Shown piece after piece: positions 23,773 through 36,485 of a stretch of DNA of 64,000 nt. Location of the stretch: positions 434,001 to 498,000 of the forward strand of contig OY783217.1 of assembly GCA_963678705.1 (NCBI GenBank). The letters are read 5' to 3'. The notes beneath the pieces were generated by a model. That model had not been told where the DNA came from, did not search any database, and saw nothing but the letters and a program-made list of their open reading frames with translations. Each line of letters starts with the position of its first letter. Positions within the stretch are counted from its first letter, which is position 1. Source of the stretch: Panorpa germanica (lineage: Eukaryota > Arthropoda > Insecta > Mecoptera > Panorpidae). Position numbers and translations under genes: made by a program.

Positions 23773-26692
23773 GTCATATGTTTAAAATAATTAAAAATAA
23801 TTTCTTAACTTAAAACATGTGCCAGTGAACAATCTCAAAAAAAAACGATTTGACTTGTGTATTCAACTTTAGAACAACTGATATATACAGTTTGAGAAAC
23901 TTACTTCAAGTAAACTATTGTATGTACTTAAAATAAAAATACGCGGTAAATTTTTCTTTTTACTTTTAGTTTGTTGAATATTTTTAATGTTGGTAAATTG
24001 TAAGCAATCATTGTTAAGTTTATACACAAAAAGTGCTCTTAAAATAAAATGAAAAAAAATGGATCTCATTATTGAATAGCCTTTGGGGGCTTAAGTACAC
24101 CTGCGCTTAGAATTATACCTGAAATATGAACACAGGGTCCTTGTACACAATATAGCGCATACCGTATAGGTAACCTTAAGGACTCGTCAAGATAATAAGG
24201 TAAATATATCCTTTATTAGTTTTAACTCTCTTTTGGAATTGTATTGTGTTCAATAAGTTCATTGTTGTGAATATGAAAAATTCTTAGAAATCTATTTACC
24301 GGTACAATAACTGAAGAAATCTATTTTCGTAATTAAAATGGATTTGTATTATGAGAACGGATGGTAAGTACTGGTCCCAAATTTAATTACATTTAGTTTT
24401 TGGTTTGGGTGACCACTAGAGACGCACTACAAAAGAAATAAATATACATGTGGTTGTCTCCCTCTCTCTTTCTACAGAAAATCATTGTAATAGTTGTCTT
24501 AAGATGTCCTCATGCTTATTAAATTTACCAATATTCAACTTCTTTCGGTAAACCACATAAAGATGACATTAATTGTATTAATACATAGAATAAATATATT
24601 TCAATCGCCATGAAGCAGGGACTACATTGCGTCAATATTATTATCATTTAAATAAATAACACAGCACCACACACCCAATTACAAATATTGACATTAAAAT
24701 TATGAGTCTTAACCGAAGCCTTTTACAATGAGCCGAACCTAATTTGATTACAGAAGTATCATGGCTGCCTAATGGAATACAATAATCTCCAATTTAGGAT
24801 CGATTCTTGGAAATAATCGCCTTAGAAGTAAGAAGGCGCCTCAATTAATACAGACTCTATACATCAGGTACACTGATTTTGATATTCTACACTATAAAAG
24901 AATTTCGCTGTGTCTTAACCAGATGGTAATTATAACTTTTCGAATCAGTTTTCGAGATATCGGCGTTGAAAATATTGTTCATTGTTTACTAAACTACTAG
25001 GTGCCTCTTGCAGTAGAAGCTTCATATAGTTTAGTATTTTGATCTTATTACAAATTATACTCAATACATGTAAACCGTTGTATACATATAAAGACTAAAA
25101 CAATCTCACTGTTGATAAATAAAGCAACGCTGTATATTGTAGAACAAGATTAAGCCCGCAAAGCATGAGAACATACTCACTAACTTTGTTTTAACAATCT
25201 GAACGTACGTTGACCAAATGGACCACATTTCAAAAAGTAGTTCGTTAAATAAAATATGAAGTTGAAGTTAATAAATAAAGTGTGTTGTCTTAGGAATGAT
25301 TTGTAAGCCAGATTATTAAGGATGGCGTGGCCTAAGAACAGTGGAGGTGGCATAAAAACATCAGCAACCGCGTACGCGTACGCTGAAACCGTGCAACCGT
25401 AATATACGGTTAAGGGGTAGAGCATTAGTAAATTAATGTCCAAAACAACAGGGGGTTAAATATATAATAAAAATATATCCATTAGATGGTATTAGTATTG
25501 CGAGATAGAAATAAGCATGAAGCATGTGAGGAAGGAATTATTCCAAAACGCAACACGCACCCGTGTTGTTGGTCTGAGGATAAGGCAGAGTTCGTAGGTA
25601 ATAGGCAGAAGAAAATGCGTGCCTTGGCAAGTGCCGAGTGCCGACCACCACCTACCTCGTGCTTGCGGTTGTGGTTCACATTTACAAGAAAATATAATCA
25701 TCATCTAATTATTTACTCATTATTTATAAATAATGAAACTAAATATGAACTATTTCTTTTGCGAGTGAAGCAACTCTGCAAACAATCTAATATTTGTGAA
25801 ATTATGTTCTGGAAATTTCTGATGAATAACGGTAATGAGTTAGGGCCGATTCTTCAATGATTTATTATAAACCTTGGTTAATACTTTTATGCATATCTCA
25901 GCTTTTATTTTTGTTCCAGTCGATCATTACTGTAGCTATATGATCGGTTTTGACAAAACTGGAATGCAACAACTGAAGTTTAACTGCTTATTGCAAAATC
26001 TGCCTTAAGCGGGACAAGATCATTTAAATTATTAAAAATCTATATATTCTTTACTCGAAAATAAATAGGCATATTCTTAGGTCCTTATTATGCCAGTATC
26101 AGCGGTGGATCATCGTAAATATAATAAGAGCCTGTGAAAACTTATTTAAGACTTTCTTTATAAATATAATTTCTGAATTTTAAGGAGCTATTAATTAATG
26201 ACCAGTATTTTTAATAATTAACTAATTAATTTGATTTAATGGCATTACTTTTACGCATTTGGAGCAAATAAGCCTTAAAATTTGATTGTACTTTTCTAAA
26301 GACAGACTTATCATAACTATAAGTATTTACATATAATTTCATGGCCTGTACTTAATCCAAAAACATTTTCTAAACCCTATATAGTAGTCTGTAAGCTCTA
26401 AGAGAACCTAAACTGGGTCTTTCCTTTTTTCTTTTTAACACGAACCGGCCGAAGGAAACTATGGTCACTTCATTAAATTATTATCCATTAAACTAATGAA
26501 GTAATGACGATTTAGGAGTTACTACTTCGTAGGTAATAAGTGCGTCACATATTTTCCTAAAGATCAGAGGATTGACCTTCGTAAAATATGAAACGTCTTA
26601 TTGGTAGTAAGACTGTTATGATTTTTAAATGCATATATATTTGATAAAAGTTTTAAGAGATAAAAAGTACCAGGAATAAGTTCTTTTGATAT

Positions 26693-26707
26693 ACACACAC
26701 ACACACA
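26693..26707 (+). repeat. (AC)n microsatellite
   Basis: A perfect AC run followed by AAAC units. Confidence 0.85.
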
Positions 26708-28197
26708 AACAAACACGAAAATTTCATAATATATATCACTGATACATATAAACGATATCTTTTATACAGTGAATAAACCGGTTGTTTCTTTCTTTTTTTT
26801 TTTTTTTGTTTTTGAAAAATAAAATATATAAAAATATATATTTCTTCTTTTTACTTAACACACAAAAGTGACTAGGACGAAGGTAAAAAAGATTCACATC
26901 ATCCCCCTCCACCTCTGCCCCCGTCATCTATATCCCATGTTCCATGACGATGGCAGCAGAGAGCCAGAAGAAGAAGCATGGCCTGCCCTGGACCTCAGCC
27001 TGGACGAAACAAGATTTACTTTTCTTGTATGTACTAATATGTACTATTAGTTTTTTTATTTGGTTTATTATAAGGTCTTTATACTATAAAATAAAATATA
27101 AACAATACAAAAACAGTGAAGTGTGGGCGATTTACAATTGACTATCGGCTATGGACGATGCTATATAGCTCTCGTATTTAAAGAGTTCCTGGAGACTTAA
27201 ATGTTTTTATTTAAAGACATATTTCACTTCGTTTAATGCCGCCATTTATTGTAGACAGTCAACGGTTTATTATTACTAAAAAAGTATCAATAATTTAGCA
27301 ACGTACAAAATAAGACCAAGTAAGACTAAGTAAAGCGGCGAAACACATTTTGTGAATCTTGGAAGCCATCAGATAAGTAAACACAATTACAGTACGCCGC
27401 TAAAATGAGAAGTAAAGGTAAGAAAAATACCAAAAGGATTAAGGATTGCTGAAATAGGGAGATGGCATAGAGAAAAGAAGAAAAAGAATGATGAAGAACA
27501 CAGCAAGACAAGAGTTAAAGGTTTTTTTAGTAAATATAAAATATAATTAGAAGAAATGACCTTAAATAGCTGCAAAAAAAACTATTAAAGTGTACGCAAT
27601 ACAATTCAAAAGAATTGAGGTAATTTTAAATTCAGCTCCAATTGAAAATCTCGCCTCACCTTGTCTGCGATCGAGAAGGTTTCTTCTCTCCTTTTATATT
27701 TACGGTTTGAAAGACTCTATTTCTCGAGATATTACTACTAGAAATAATTAATAACATAAACAGATACACTGGAGAAAAGCTTCTCTATGTTTTGTTTCCT
27801 GTGGATAGTTTGCATTAAAGGTATGGTGCTGACATTTATCTAAATTGGAAGTTACTGGCAACCCTAATTCTCTAATTGCTTGCTGCAAATGACGTCTGAC
27901 AGAAACATTGACGAGACTATACATTACTCTAATAACAGTATATAATATTTTGGTACATTCAACACTTATTGCAAAAAAGCAAACGACTCCACATCAGGAG
28001 CACTATATCTTCTTGAATAAATTATACAAATATGGCAACAACGCTTTTAGTCAGGGTACACTTAACCTTAAACATATTTTGGACGTTTCGTTGTTTTTTT
28101 GACATGTAGATTATACATAATTTACTTATAATTATAATATTCTTATTCTTAGTTCCATTTTATAAAGAAAGGAAGCCTTTAAGAACTTTGTAGTTGT

Positions 28198-28223
28198 GTT
28201 TTTTGTTTTGTTTTGTTTTGTTT
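28198..28223 (+). repeat. (GTTTT)n microsatellite
   Basis: About five GTTTT units in tandem. Confidence 0.85.
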
Positions 28224-28740
28224 CCTCAATGGTATACGGTATATGGTATACGTTACGTTTTCAGCATGTTCTTTATCCAAGCAGTCAGTCAGTCAGTATC
28301 TTGGCTTTGATACAATTATCTGCACGCTATAGAGCTTACATTTGAATAAAAATTACATTTTAATAGTGTCTTATTAGTATATGTTTCTTGAATTAATCGT
28401 TTCAAGGTTCACCTAACAAATTAAACGTTTAAACTTTACTTGATCGCGTCCCGTAACAAGTCGACATCGAGTAGCCGAATCGAGGAACAATCGAACCGAA
28501 GTCTCAGCGCAGTGCAACGCTTTGAGAATATTATATTACTCGTAAAAATATATCGGTCTTTTTATATTTTCTTAAAAGTTTCTTAGGAAATGTATGAGTA
28601 TGGATAGAGAAATATCAATATCACGAAAAGTGCACAAAAATGTTATCAATTGAAATACAATTTTATAATAAAATGTAGACAACATTATTTTCTTATGTTG
28701 ACAAATATTATGTAAAAGCCCATCACGTGAATGGTGTCAG

Positions 28741-29215
28741 TAAGGCCATCCGCACACGACGCGACTGTTTGCAAACCTTAGCCCTGAATCTACCCGAAGC
28801 GAATGTGATTACAACTGAGTGAGAGATCGAACGTGTATGCGAGTGAGATAAAACACGAGGAAAGGCACACGAGTCGACTGATTGCAAATTAAACGCGAAA
28901 CGAAATTTTCAACGAAAACGAGACGTGTATTTGATTGTATGTATGTATCTAAATACTTTTTAATAGTATTCGTAAACATCTCTGTTGATGATGACATCAT
29001 CATCAACAAACCCTGAAACCAACAATACCCTGCGACCGAAAAATATAGTCGCTGAATATATGCTCAAAACCAGTTTGAAATCAGTTTAGTTACGTTCGTG
29101 CCGTCTGTTTTATCTCACTCGTAAACACGTTCGTTCTTTTACTAACAACACAGTTGTAATGACATTCGGTTCGGGCAGATTCAGGGCTAAGGTTTGCAAC
29201 CAGTCGCGTCGTGTG
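28741..29215. mobile_element. MITE with ~110-bp terminal inverted repeats
   Basis: The left arm (28741-28856) begins TAAGGCCATCCGCACACGAC and its reverse complement recurs in 29105-29215. Shared blocks are CACACGACGCGACTG, TTGCAAACCTTAGCCCTGAA, CATTACAACT and GAGTGAGATAAAACA. Only scattered mismatches and one small indel separate the arms. The last ~11 bases of the right end are diverged (GTGTG then CCCCTCCC). The centre holds TGTATGTATGTATC and a near-palindromic GATGATGACATCATC block. There is no coding content; minus-strand frames at 28809-29009 and 29090-29287 are just the inverted repeats being read. A flanking TAA/TTA would fit PIF/Harbinger, but that is a guess. Confidence 0.85.
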
Positions 29216-31886
29216 CCCCTCCCGCTTCCTTTCTCTTCCATTTAATAAACCCCATACGTTTACTTTATACCCCATTTTTTTCGTCAATACTTCATTAATA
29301 CGTATCGATAAAAGAACTGTATGACAAGCCCAATTTTAGGGACCAAAATCACTGAGGCTGTGATATTATCCCACTGTTTAAAATTATTTCCTCGGGTTCG
29401 ACAACATCTTCACCGCTCCTGGACGCAATAATTAATTAACAGGACATGTTTTTGTCATTGAGACAAAATATTAAAAGGTTGCAACAGAGAAGTAAGTTCA
29501 ACATGGGTATCTACATAAGTTCCAAGGCATTATCTAAAATTTCGACTTTGGTAACAAAACAGAATTTATAAAATAATTAGATATTCCTGGTATTAAGTTC
29601 AACATATTCTTAGACACATCCAATACAAACTATACCAGTCTTTGCTAAGCATAGAGCTAGAGTTAATTAATGAACATTGAACCAATAAATCAAAACCACC
29701 TGTCGATAAAAAAAATCCAATTACCGGTTTTAGTAAATTCAAATTAAATCGGACAATATACTTTTAATGAAATCAGATCCAACATAAATCTTAATTAGTT
29801 CAATTGAACTACAAACCGTGTAAATATTGGAAGACGTTAATGATTTCATTTTAAAGAGAGTTCAAAATTCAAGTTTTTTTTAAAGAAAATCAATTTTGAT
29901 TTATTATACTTAAAATGAAATAATTAACAAAATTATATAGAATTTTTAGATTACCTTGACGTTAACAAGCAAGCTAATATTTATCAAATGTTAGCGTTAG
30001 TGAAATAAAAAAATCATAGAGGATATCTTGATTCATTTCTGAAATTATAGAAATATATAACGTTCATTGCAAAGCAACAGTTCTCGTTTTGCTCAATACG
30101 ACAATGTGAGAGAAAACAGCAAATCAATACCAAACATCGATACTGTCCATACATCGAAATAGCGTATGCATCTAGCATCTCTAATTCTCATTTGTTTCTC
30201 ATTTCTTCATACATGTGTTCAATATGCTCACACCATGTAAGGCAATACAAATAAAAGCATACGTATATGTAATTGTATTAAATAAGATTTTTTCTTTCTT
30301 TTATTCTCGCTAACAAGACTCAGTATTAACAATATGTTTAAAGAAAATGATTGTTACAATAATTATAATACAAGAATATAATATAGGTATTTGTTGAAAT
30401 ATAATTGTTGTTTCTTTTCTCCCTCATTTACAATATTGTAAGTAACTAATTAAATCAATGTTAATAATAAAGGGAATGATTGTGTTACGTACTTATAAAA
30501 AATGATATTGTTAACCCAATGAATCGACTATTTTTAATGTTATACGCGTATGTAAATATGATTATAATCGGAGGCCGACAAAGAAATAAAATCAAAAAAT
30601 ATTTATCGTAAATTTGAACAGAAAAATTATATAAAAGTAATTTTGCATTTAAATTTTTATTATAGTATCTATGAATTTCCTGAGTACGTACATTTAGTAA
30701 GATTTTGTTCACATGTAAATATCGGTATTATTACGTTGATAGTACATAAATTTTAATAGTTAAATAAAAAAAATATGTAAATATCGAAGCTCATTAATAA
30801 TGGCTGGTTGCGAATTCCAATTCGATAACTTTTTTTAACTGCAACGCAAAACGATAAGCTTCTGTGGGGTTGTAAACAATATAACAAATTGACGATTGTC
30901 AAAAAATGAGCACGCTGTCATTAGCCGTTTGATTGCTACAGCAGCGTGAAATTGGTAACACTTCGAGTGCCGACCCCTGTATTTGCATAGTATCTTTGTC
31001 TTAAATATTGTTGCATCACAAAGAACAATCCGTGATTAAATGTAACGAGTACAGAAGGTGTACCATTAGTCACGGTACCACAAAATCAAATCTAATGCTC
31101 AACAAACTTCATGCACGTAAATCAATATTTAAAAAAATCAATTTATAAATATAGAGACTGAGCACCATCGATTTCCATTTAATTCCAATAAAAAAAAACC
31201 GAAATATTTTTGTAGAACCTCCGAATTCTGATATTATAATTCTTGTTAAAAATAAAACCGCTTAGTCATATTTTTTGAAGACCTCCTCTCTCAATTAACA
31301 AACCTGTGCCCGATCATTGTTACAATATCAGATTATAATTATAATGATATTTGATTTATATTATATATTATATTATAAATATACACACAATAAATTGTTA
31401 TAAAGATCTTTACAATATCTACATCATGTGTTTGTATTTGTGTACGAGACTTTTTATACATACAAGATATTAAAATTTACAAGGATATACATTACATATT
31501 TACAAGCGTTTAATTGTACAAGATAAAAAAATGATGGAAAAAAAAGTTTGAAAGACTAGAAGAACTAGTGTCGTTATTGTTGCCGTCGAGTTGATGTCTG
31601 GAATAAATTTACAGCTTGACTTCTTGACTGTCTTAAGATATGGTGTATGGTGTATGGAGTATGGATCACATACAAAATTTACATTAAATTCAATTTTAAT
31701 AACCATTATCTGCATCAGCGTTAGTAACATAAATAGACAAAAGCACCGAACATTTCAAATTCATATTGCGTATGCAGAATTTATATTTGAGATTTAAACT
31801 TTGTTGATTTTTGTTTTTAATATGTGTTTGACAATTTGTCTGAATTAAAAAAAAATCATTTCTAATTCTTGTAGATTTTTATCGTG
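29216..31886. other. AT-rich DNA, nothing recognised
   Basis: There is no gene-like frame with a motif, no paired transposon ends and no notable tandem repeat. Two divergent 68-76-codon frames near 31.5-31.8 kb overlap each other and are probably chance. Confidence 0.5.
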
Positions 31887-32025
31887 TTAAGCTGAGAGCA
31901 CACTAAAGCAAGACTGTTGACACATTAGCTCATTAGTAGTCTTTAGTGTGCTTAATCTTTCCAAAAAGTGTAACCTCAATTGTTGAAACACTTTAAAGTC
32001 TATTCCTTAATGTGCGTTTAGCTTT
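31887..32025. mobile_element. Small MITE with nested GCACACTAAAG motifs
   Basis: The left end (TTAAGCTGAGAGCACACTAA) and the right end read in reverse (TTAAAGCTAAACGCACATTA) form imperfect terminal inverted repeats. A third, inverted copy lies inside: GCACACTAAAG-CA-AGACT (31898-31915) pairs with AGTCTTTAGTGTGC (31938-31951), giving a 16-bp stem with a 2-base bulge and a 22-base loop. The nested copies suggest a MITE with subterminal repeats. A hairpin RNA gene is a less likely reading. Confidence 0.6.
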
Positions 32026-32489
32026 AAAATAAGAAATACACCTGCATAACATTCCCAAAAGAAAGCCCCCCAATATAACATAAAGCCGACAATATCAATT
32101 ATTATAAAGAAGAACTGTTAACTACCCCTTTCTAAAAATTTAGAAAAACCCACAATAAATATAAATAAATAGTAAAACATGTAACAAAGAAACAAATTTT
32201 TGTCAGTTAGAATTCAATTACCCAAAGTAAGGGCATAGTGCACTTAAAGTACTTAGCTGAGTAATGCTCAGCTCCATAAAAGGAGACCCCTTCATAAAAA
32301 CATAAATTAATAAAAATAATAGAAAATTTTGAAAAAATGCAAAAGAATTTTTATTAGGTGTCATAGCTACAAACCTTAAACCGCATGTTCGATGGCCAAA
32401 TCAATGACGCGTAAAGAATTGTATTTATAACTAGTAGGTAACATTTTCCAGTACTCCTGTTAATCGATTTGTCGACCTTTTTATCGTCA
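32026..32489. other. AT-rich DNA, nothing recognised
   Basis: Short spacer between two MITE-related segments; no frame, repeat or motif of note. Confidence 0.5.
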
Positions 32490-32515
32490 AAGGGCCTCCG
32501 CACACGAGGCGACTG
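32490..32515 (+). mobile_element. Solo terminus of the CCGCACACGA MITE family
   Basis: AGGGCCTCCGCACACGAGGC followed by GACTG matches the outer 26 bases of the MITE at 28741 with few differences. The following sequence does not match that element, and no inverted partner was found downstream to about 33.2 kb. It could be a broken copy or a different subfamily sharing ends. Confidence 0.5.
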
Positions 32516-35456
32516 AATTTCTTTTTTTGAAATTTTTTATTTGATATTTTTGTCAATGAAATTGCAGGTTTACATTGCAAATTATATTCAGCACGTGTGC
32601 AATAGGTTTGTTGACAAACTTATAAAACTTTCGTAGAGGTATAATATACTCATAATATATAATATACATATAGTTTTTGAACAGTACATATATATATAAC
32701 TATATGCTGGTATATAGCTGTATATTTTGGCGTTTTAGTTCGCCTTTTATACATGTTATTGGCCTCGTAAAAATGTTAAAATTGAATTTCTTTGAGCGGC
32801 GACGGGCATGCTTCGACTTCTCGACTTCGACTTCGTGTTGGACAGCTATGAGTCTCAGTCTGTTGTAGCGAAAACGCAGACCATGGGGCTACAACCAACA
32901 AGCAATAACAAACAACGAACATCCATGCAAAACCATGTTTTGTTCATTTTGTTTATCACAAATATTGTTTATATTATATTCATATAAATATTATTTTAAT
33001 ATTACTGACTGACTGTATCATCTTATTGTGAACAATTAATGTATCAGTTCTTATTTATCTGTAAGAATTCTCTAGAAAAGTCTGTAGTTTGATAAAAATT
33101 TGGGGTGTGGATTTTCCACAAGATTTTCTTTTGCAGTGTGGCTCTAGTCTAAGAAAGAGGCGTCTGAAGCATTTTTGAATCAATTTCTTTTTACAGTCTA
33201 CAATAATAAATGCAAAATTTTGTTCCAGTATTAAAAACCATAACTACAGGTATTATAAGAACGGTACAGGATGAGCAATAAATAACTTCATTTACAGGGT
33301 GTATCACTATATTAGATGGAAAGTGCAAAGTAGAATTATAAAAATTGTTGTAAAAATTATATTTTCATTTTTAAATTTATTACGATGCTAATAGTTCATT
33401 TTACGATGCGAATATATAGTTCATTTTACAAGAGATCGAAGGTGACTGAAGGTTTATTTTACCAATTATTTTACTACAATTCTTGTAATTTAACATAAAG
33501 TAAAAATTAGATATTTATATTTACTGATATTAAAATTGAACAGCTACAATCTTTAAATTCTTTGAAAAGGTTGCCAGCTTCTGTCCTAAACCTTTTTGAA
33601 TTTAAAATATTTTGTAGTTTTACTTAGAAAGGTTACCATCAAGATTAAATGAAACTGACGAAATGAAATTTAGCTAAAGCATTCATAAATTTACTTTATG
33701 TTAATAATAAAACTAAATTTAATATTAGACAAGTAATTAGTGTTAAAGTAATTAAGAAATAACATTGAAATATTTATAATTATTTCCGGTACAAGGTGTA
33801 CCTAACTGTGTTATAATTAATTTTGAAATAATGGGTTTAAGTGAATCATAGTTATATTCCAACACCTTTGAAATGAATTCAGCATTAATTGTCCTTGCCT
33901 GAAGTAAGCCAAAAACCTCTGTTTTTAAATTCGTTTATTTGAAATTATTTCTAAAAGAAAATTATTTTAGTGTTGCAAAGAATAGTGTATGAGAAGCCTA
34001 AAGAAATACAGAAACGTGTGAAAAATCTAATTGTGTAACGACAATAGTGTTGCCACATAAAACAGTTAACATGCAAAAGTGCAGCATCATTCAAGAATGG
34101 CAATACTAATAAAATTAAAATATGCCAAATCATTAGCAAATAATTAATAATGAAACTTCTCATAATACTCTCTCACGTTTTTACTATTTGATTGTAAACT
34201 GAAAGCATATAATCTGATACAACACAAAAATGTATAACAAATTGACAGTGTCATCTATTAATATTTCGAACTTGACAATTTCAATCACATCGCTCAATAA
34301 ATATATTCTATTGTAAATTCGGTACAAAATTCAATGCTTTCAATATTACAAATTAATACCAATTGTTACAGAAAACCTTTTGTGGACATTACTGGTAAAT
34401 GAAATATATCAATTTAACATTTATTATTAATGTAAATCGATTTATGTACGAATCGTTCAGAATATGAATACTTTCTAAGCTAAAAAAATAATTGTATTAA
34501 ATGTAAGTACATTTCTTACTTATAGTGAAGGCTCAACTATCTTTGATTTGTTTGAGTCATTACTAATTTTCAGCAAAGTGTTCTACTTTACAAAGGTGCA
34601 GTTCAATGTTAACTTTCAGGACGGGATTTTTAAAGCCGACCGAAATACAAAAGAAGAATTATGGAGGAAGTAATTTCCGTTTTGTTGTCAGATAATTATT
34701 TCTTATTTTGTAACAAGTGTGAAAGTTTTTAATTGTTATTTTAATTTTTTTTATAGCTAATTAAATAGAGGATCATCACTAGACTGTAAATTTTAGGACA
34801 CGTATAATAGTAAAGCGGTATTTAAAAAATAATCAAATGTAATGTAGATAAAGCGTACCACTATGCTTTTGTATTAGCTTTCAGTGATTACAGTACCATA
34901 TACCTTAAGGTAAGGGTATTATAAGTACCGAGTATTTTCATTATACAGATGGAGATCCTCGCCTTAAAATATGTACACATAAAAATACCTGAAATGGAAC
35001 AAATATTTAAGTTTTGTTGGAAACATAAAAATAATTTCAAATTGGTCAAGCTAATTATTACATAGATAAAACGGAAAAGCAATTAGAAAATAACTTGGTA
35101 ATTACATTTTAAAATAATTATATTTAAAATTATATCTAAATTATATAATGATACTGGTGGAATTCATAATTAAAGTAATTAAAAATAACAATTTGTGTCT
35201 CTAAGTCTCAGATCGGAGAACGTTTTTAGTCTCTCCCATAGAACCAGAGCCGACACATGGAGATGTATCTAGTTATGCAAACTTTGGTTGCATTACTTTG
35301 TTTATGCTATTTCCCGAATTAAATTCTATCCAGTGTTAATGTATATACTATTCTATCAGGCTATGGCAACACTATTACAATCAATTAATATGAAATTATT
35401 TTCGTAGTATCATGCAGGGGTAGGACCGTGTGAAAAATCAGCGGTGCTTCTACATG

Positions 35457-35464
35457 TGACGTCA
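35457..35464. promoter_or_regulatory. TGACGTCA palindrome (CRE-like)
   Basis: Perfect octamer within ACATGTGACGTCATAAAAT; no adjacent gene start is recognised. Confidence 0.25.
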
Positions 35465-36447
35465 TAAAATACATGAGACAGTGACGAATATTGTGCGTGA
35501 CACTTTATGATAGCAGTATCTTATTTACTACCGTACTGCTCATTGGTGTTATCACTGCTGTTATTTGTTATCAACTAATGTCTAATTTAACACTGCAATC
35601 ATTTTAGGTGCAGTGCAGTACAATAATTATAAAAACACAATACAATAGTACTAATAGTCGTAATTTTGTTTATATATTTTAAATTCACACAACAGTTTCC
35701 TTTTAATGATAAAACAAATTAGCTTGAATTTTACAGTCGTTGCAGGTTTACGCTGTGCTGAGCTGTGGTCACAATCATTAACAATAGATAATGCGTTCAT
35801 TACCCTAATGTTATACAATGCTTTAATCACTGAGAAACAACAACAAAAGATAAGCACTTTGTATTGAATTTACTAATTTTTGTTAAAAAAAACTATTTGA
35901 AAATATTCTTTTGTTTATTAGATATAAATTATACCCGTAGTTTACAATTAGCCAAAGTACACACTGACACCTAAAAATAATTTATTGTAATGGTTATTTT
36001 TATTTTTCTTGTTTTGTTTAAGGAGGTACAGGAGGTATTCAGCAAGGTTGTGATTTTGAGTAATTGATTATATGCGAAATATAATAACCATTAATTTATT
36101 AGGCAACTTTGTAGTCGACGGTAATTGGACTAGTATCTCAGAAAGACCAATGTGAAATAAAATAAATTTATAAATATATGTGTGTATTGAAATATATGGT
36201 TGAACTCCATCTTATACTGCCAAACACAAATATAAACGTATTTTGCATAGACCGATTTATATGTTTTATAGCATAATTTTTTTGCGGGGATTGAATATTA
36301 CAATAAATATCCCATAAAAATAGACGACGACGAATAGGAGGGTTGAAACGTCGTGTCGCGTCGGGTACAAAAACAATGTCAAATAAATTTTTAAGTATTT
36401 TATATACAAAACAACAATAGCGTGATCACAAACAATGGCGAAGGCAG

Positions 36448-36485
36448 CTAGCGCACAGTATTTAAATACCTGTGCATCGTGCTAG
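36448..36485. repeat. Near-perfect palindrome within a larger stem
   Basis: GCACAGTATTTAAATACCTG then TGC is palindromic with one bulged C, centred on GTATTTAAATAC. Outer CTAGC (36448-36452) and GCTAG (36481-36485) extend the pairing after an asymmetric gap. It could extrude as a cruciform or bind a dimeric factor. Confidence 0.6.

Larger units (their letters stand above)
23003..28740. other. AT-rich non-genic stretch with one foldback
   Basis: No gene is recognised. It includes a foldback at 23668-23772, a (CA)n run and a 15-base T tract (26793-26807), and (GTTTT)n near 28.2 kb. The 124-codon frame at 25486-25860 overlaps comparable minus-strand frames and has no motif. A short GGACCTCAGCCTGGACG patch near 26990 resembles one near 19095. 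Confidence 0.5.

Noticed and set aside
24338..24363. ATG with 8 codons ending at a GTAAGT donor, as a first coding exon
   Set aside because: Too short to distinguish from chance; no partner exon or promoter identified.
25486..25860. 124-codon ORF with a plausible mixed composition
   Set aside because: Two overlapping minus-strand ORFs are equally open, no motif is recognised, and the second half is low-complexity.
28809..29287. Minus-strand ORFs of 65-66 codons
   Set aside because: They read through the MITE inverted repeats and have no protein character.
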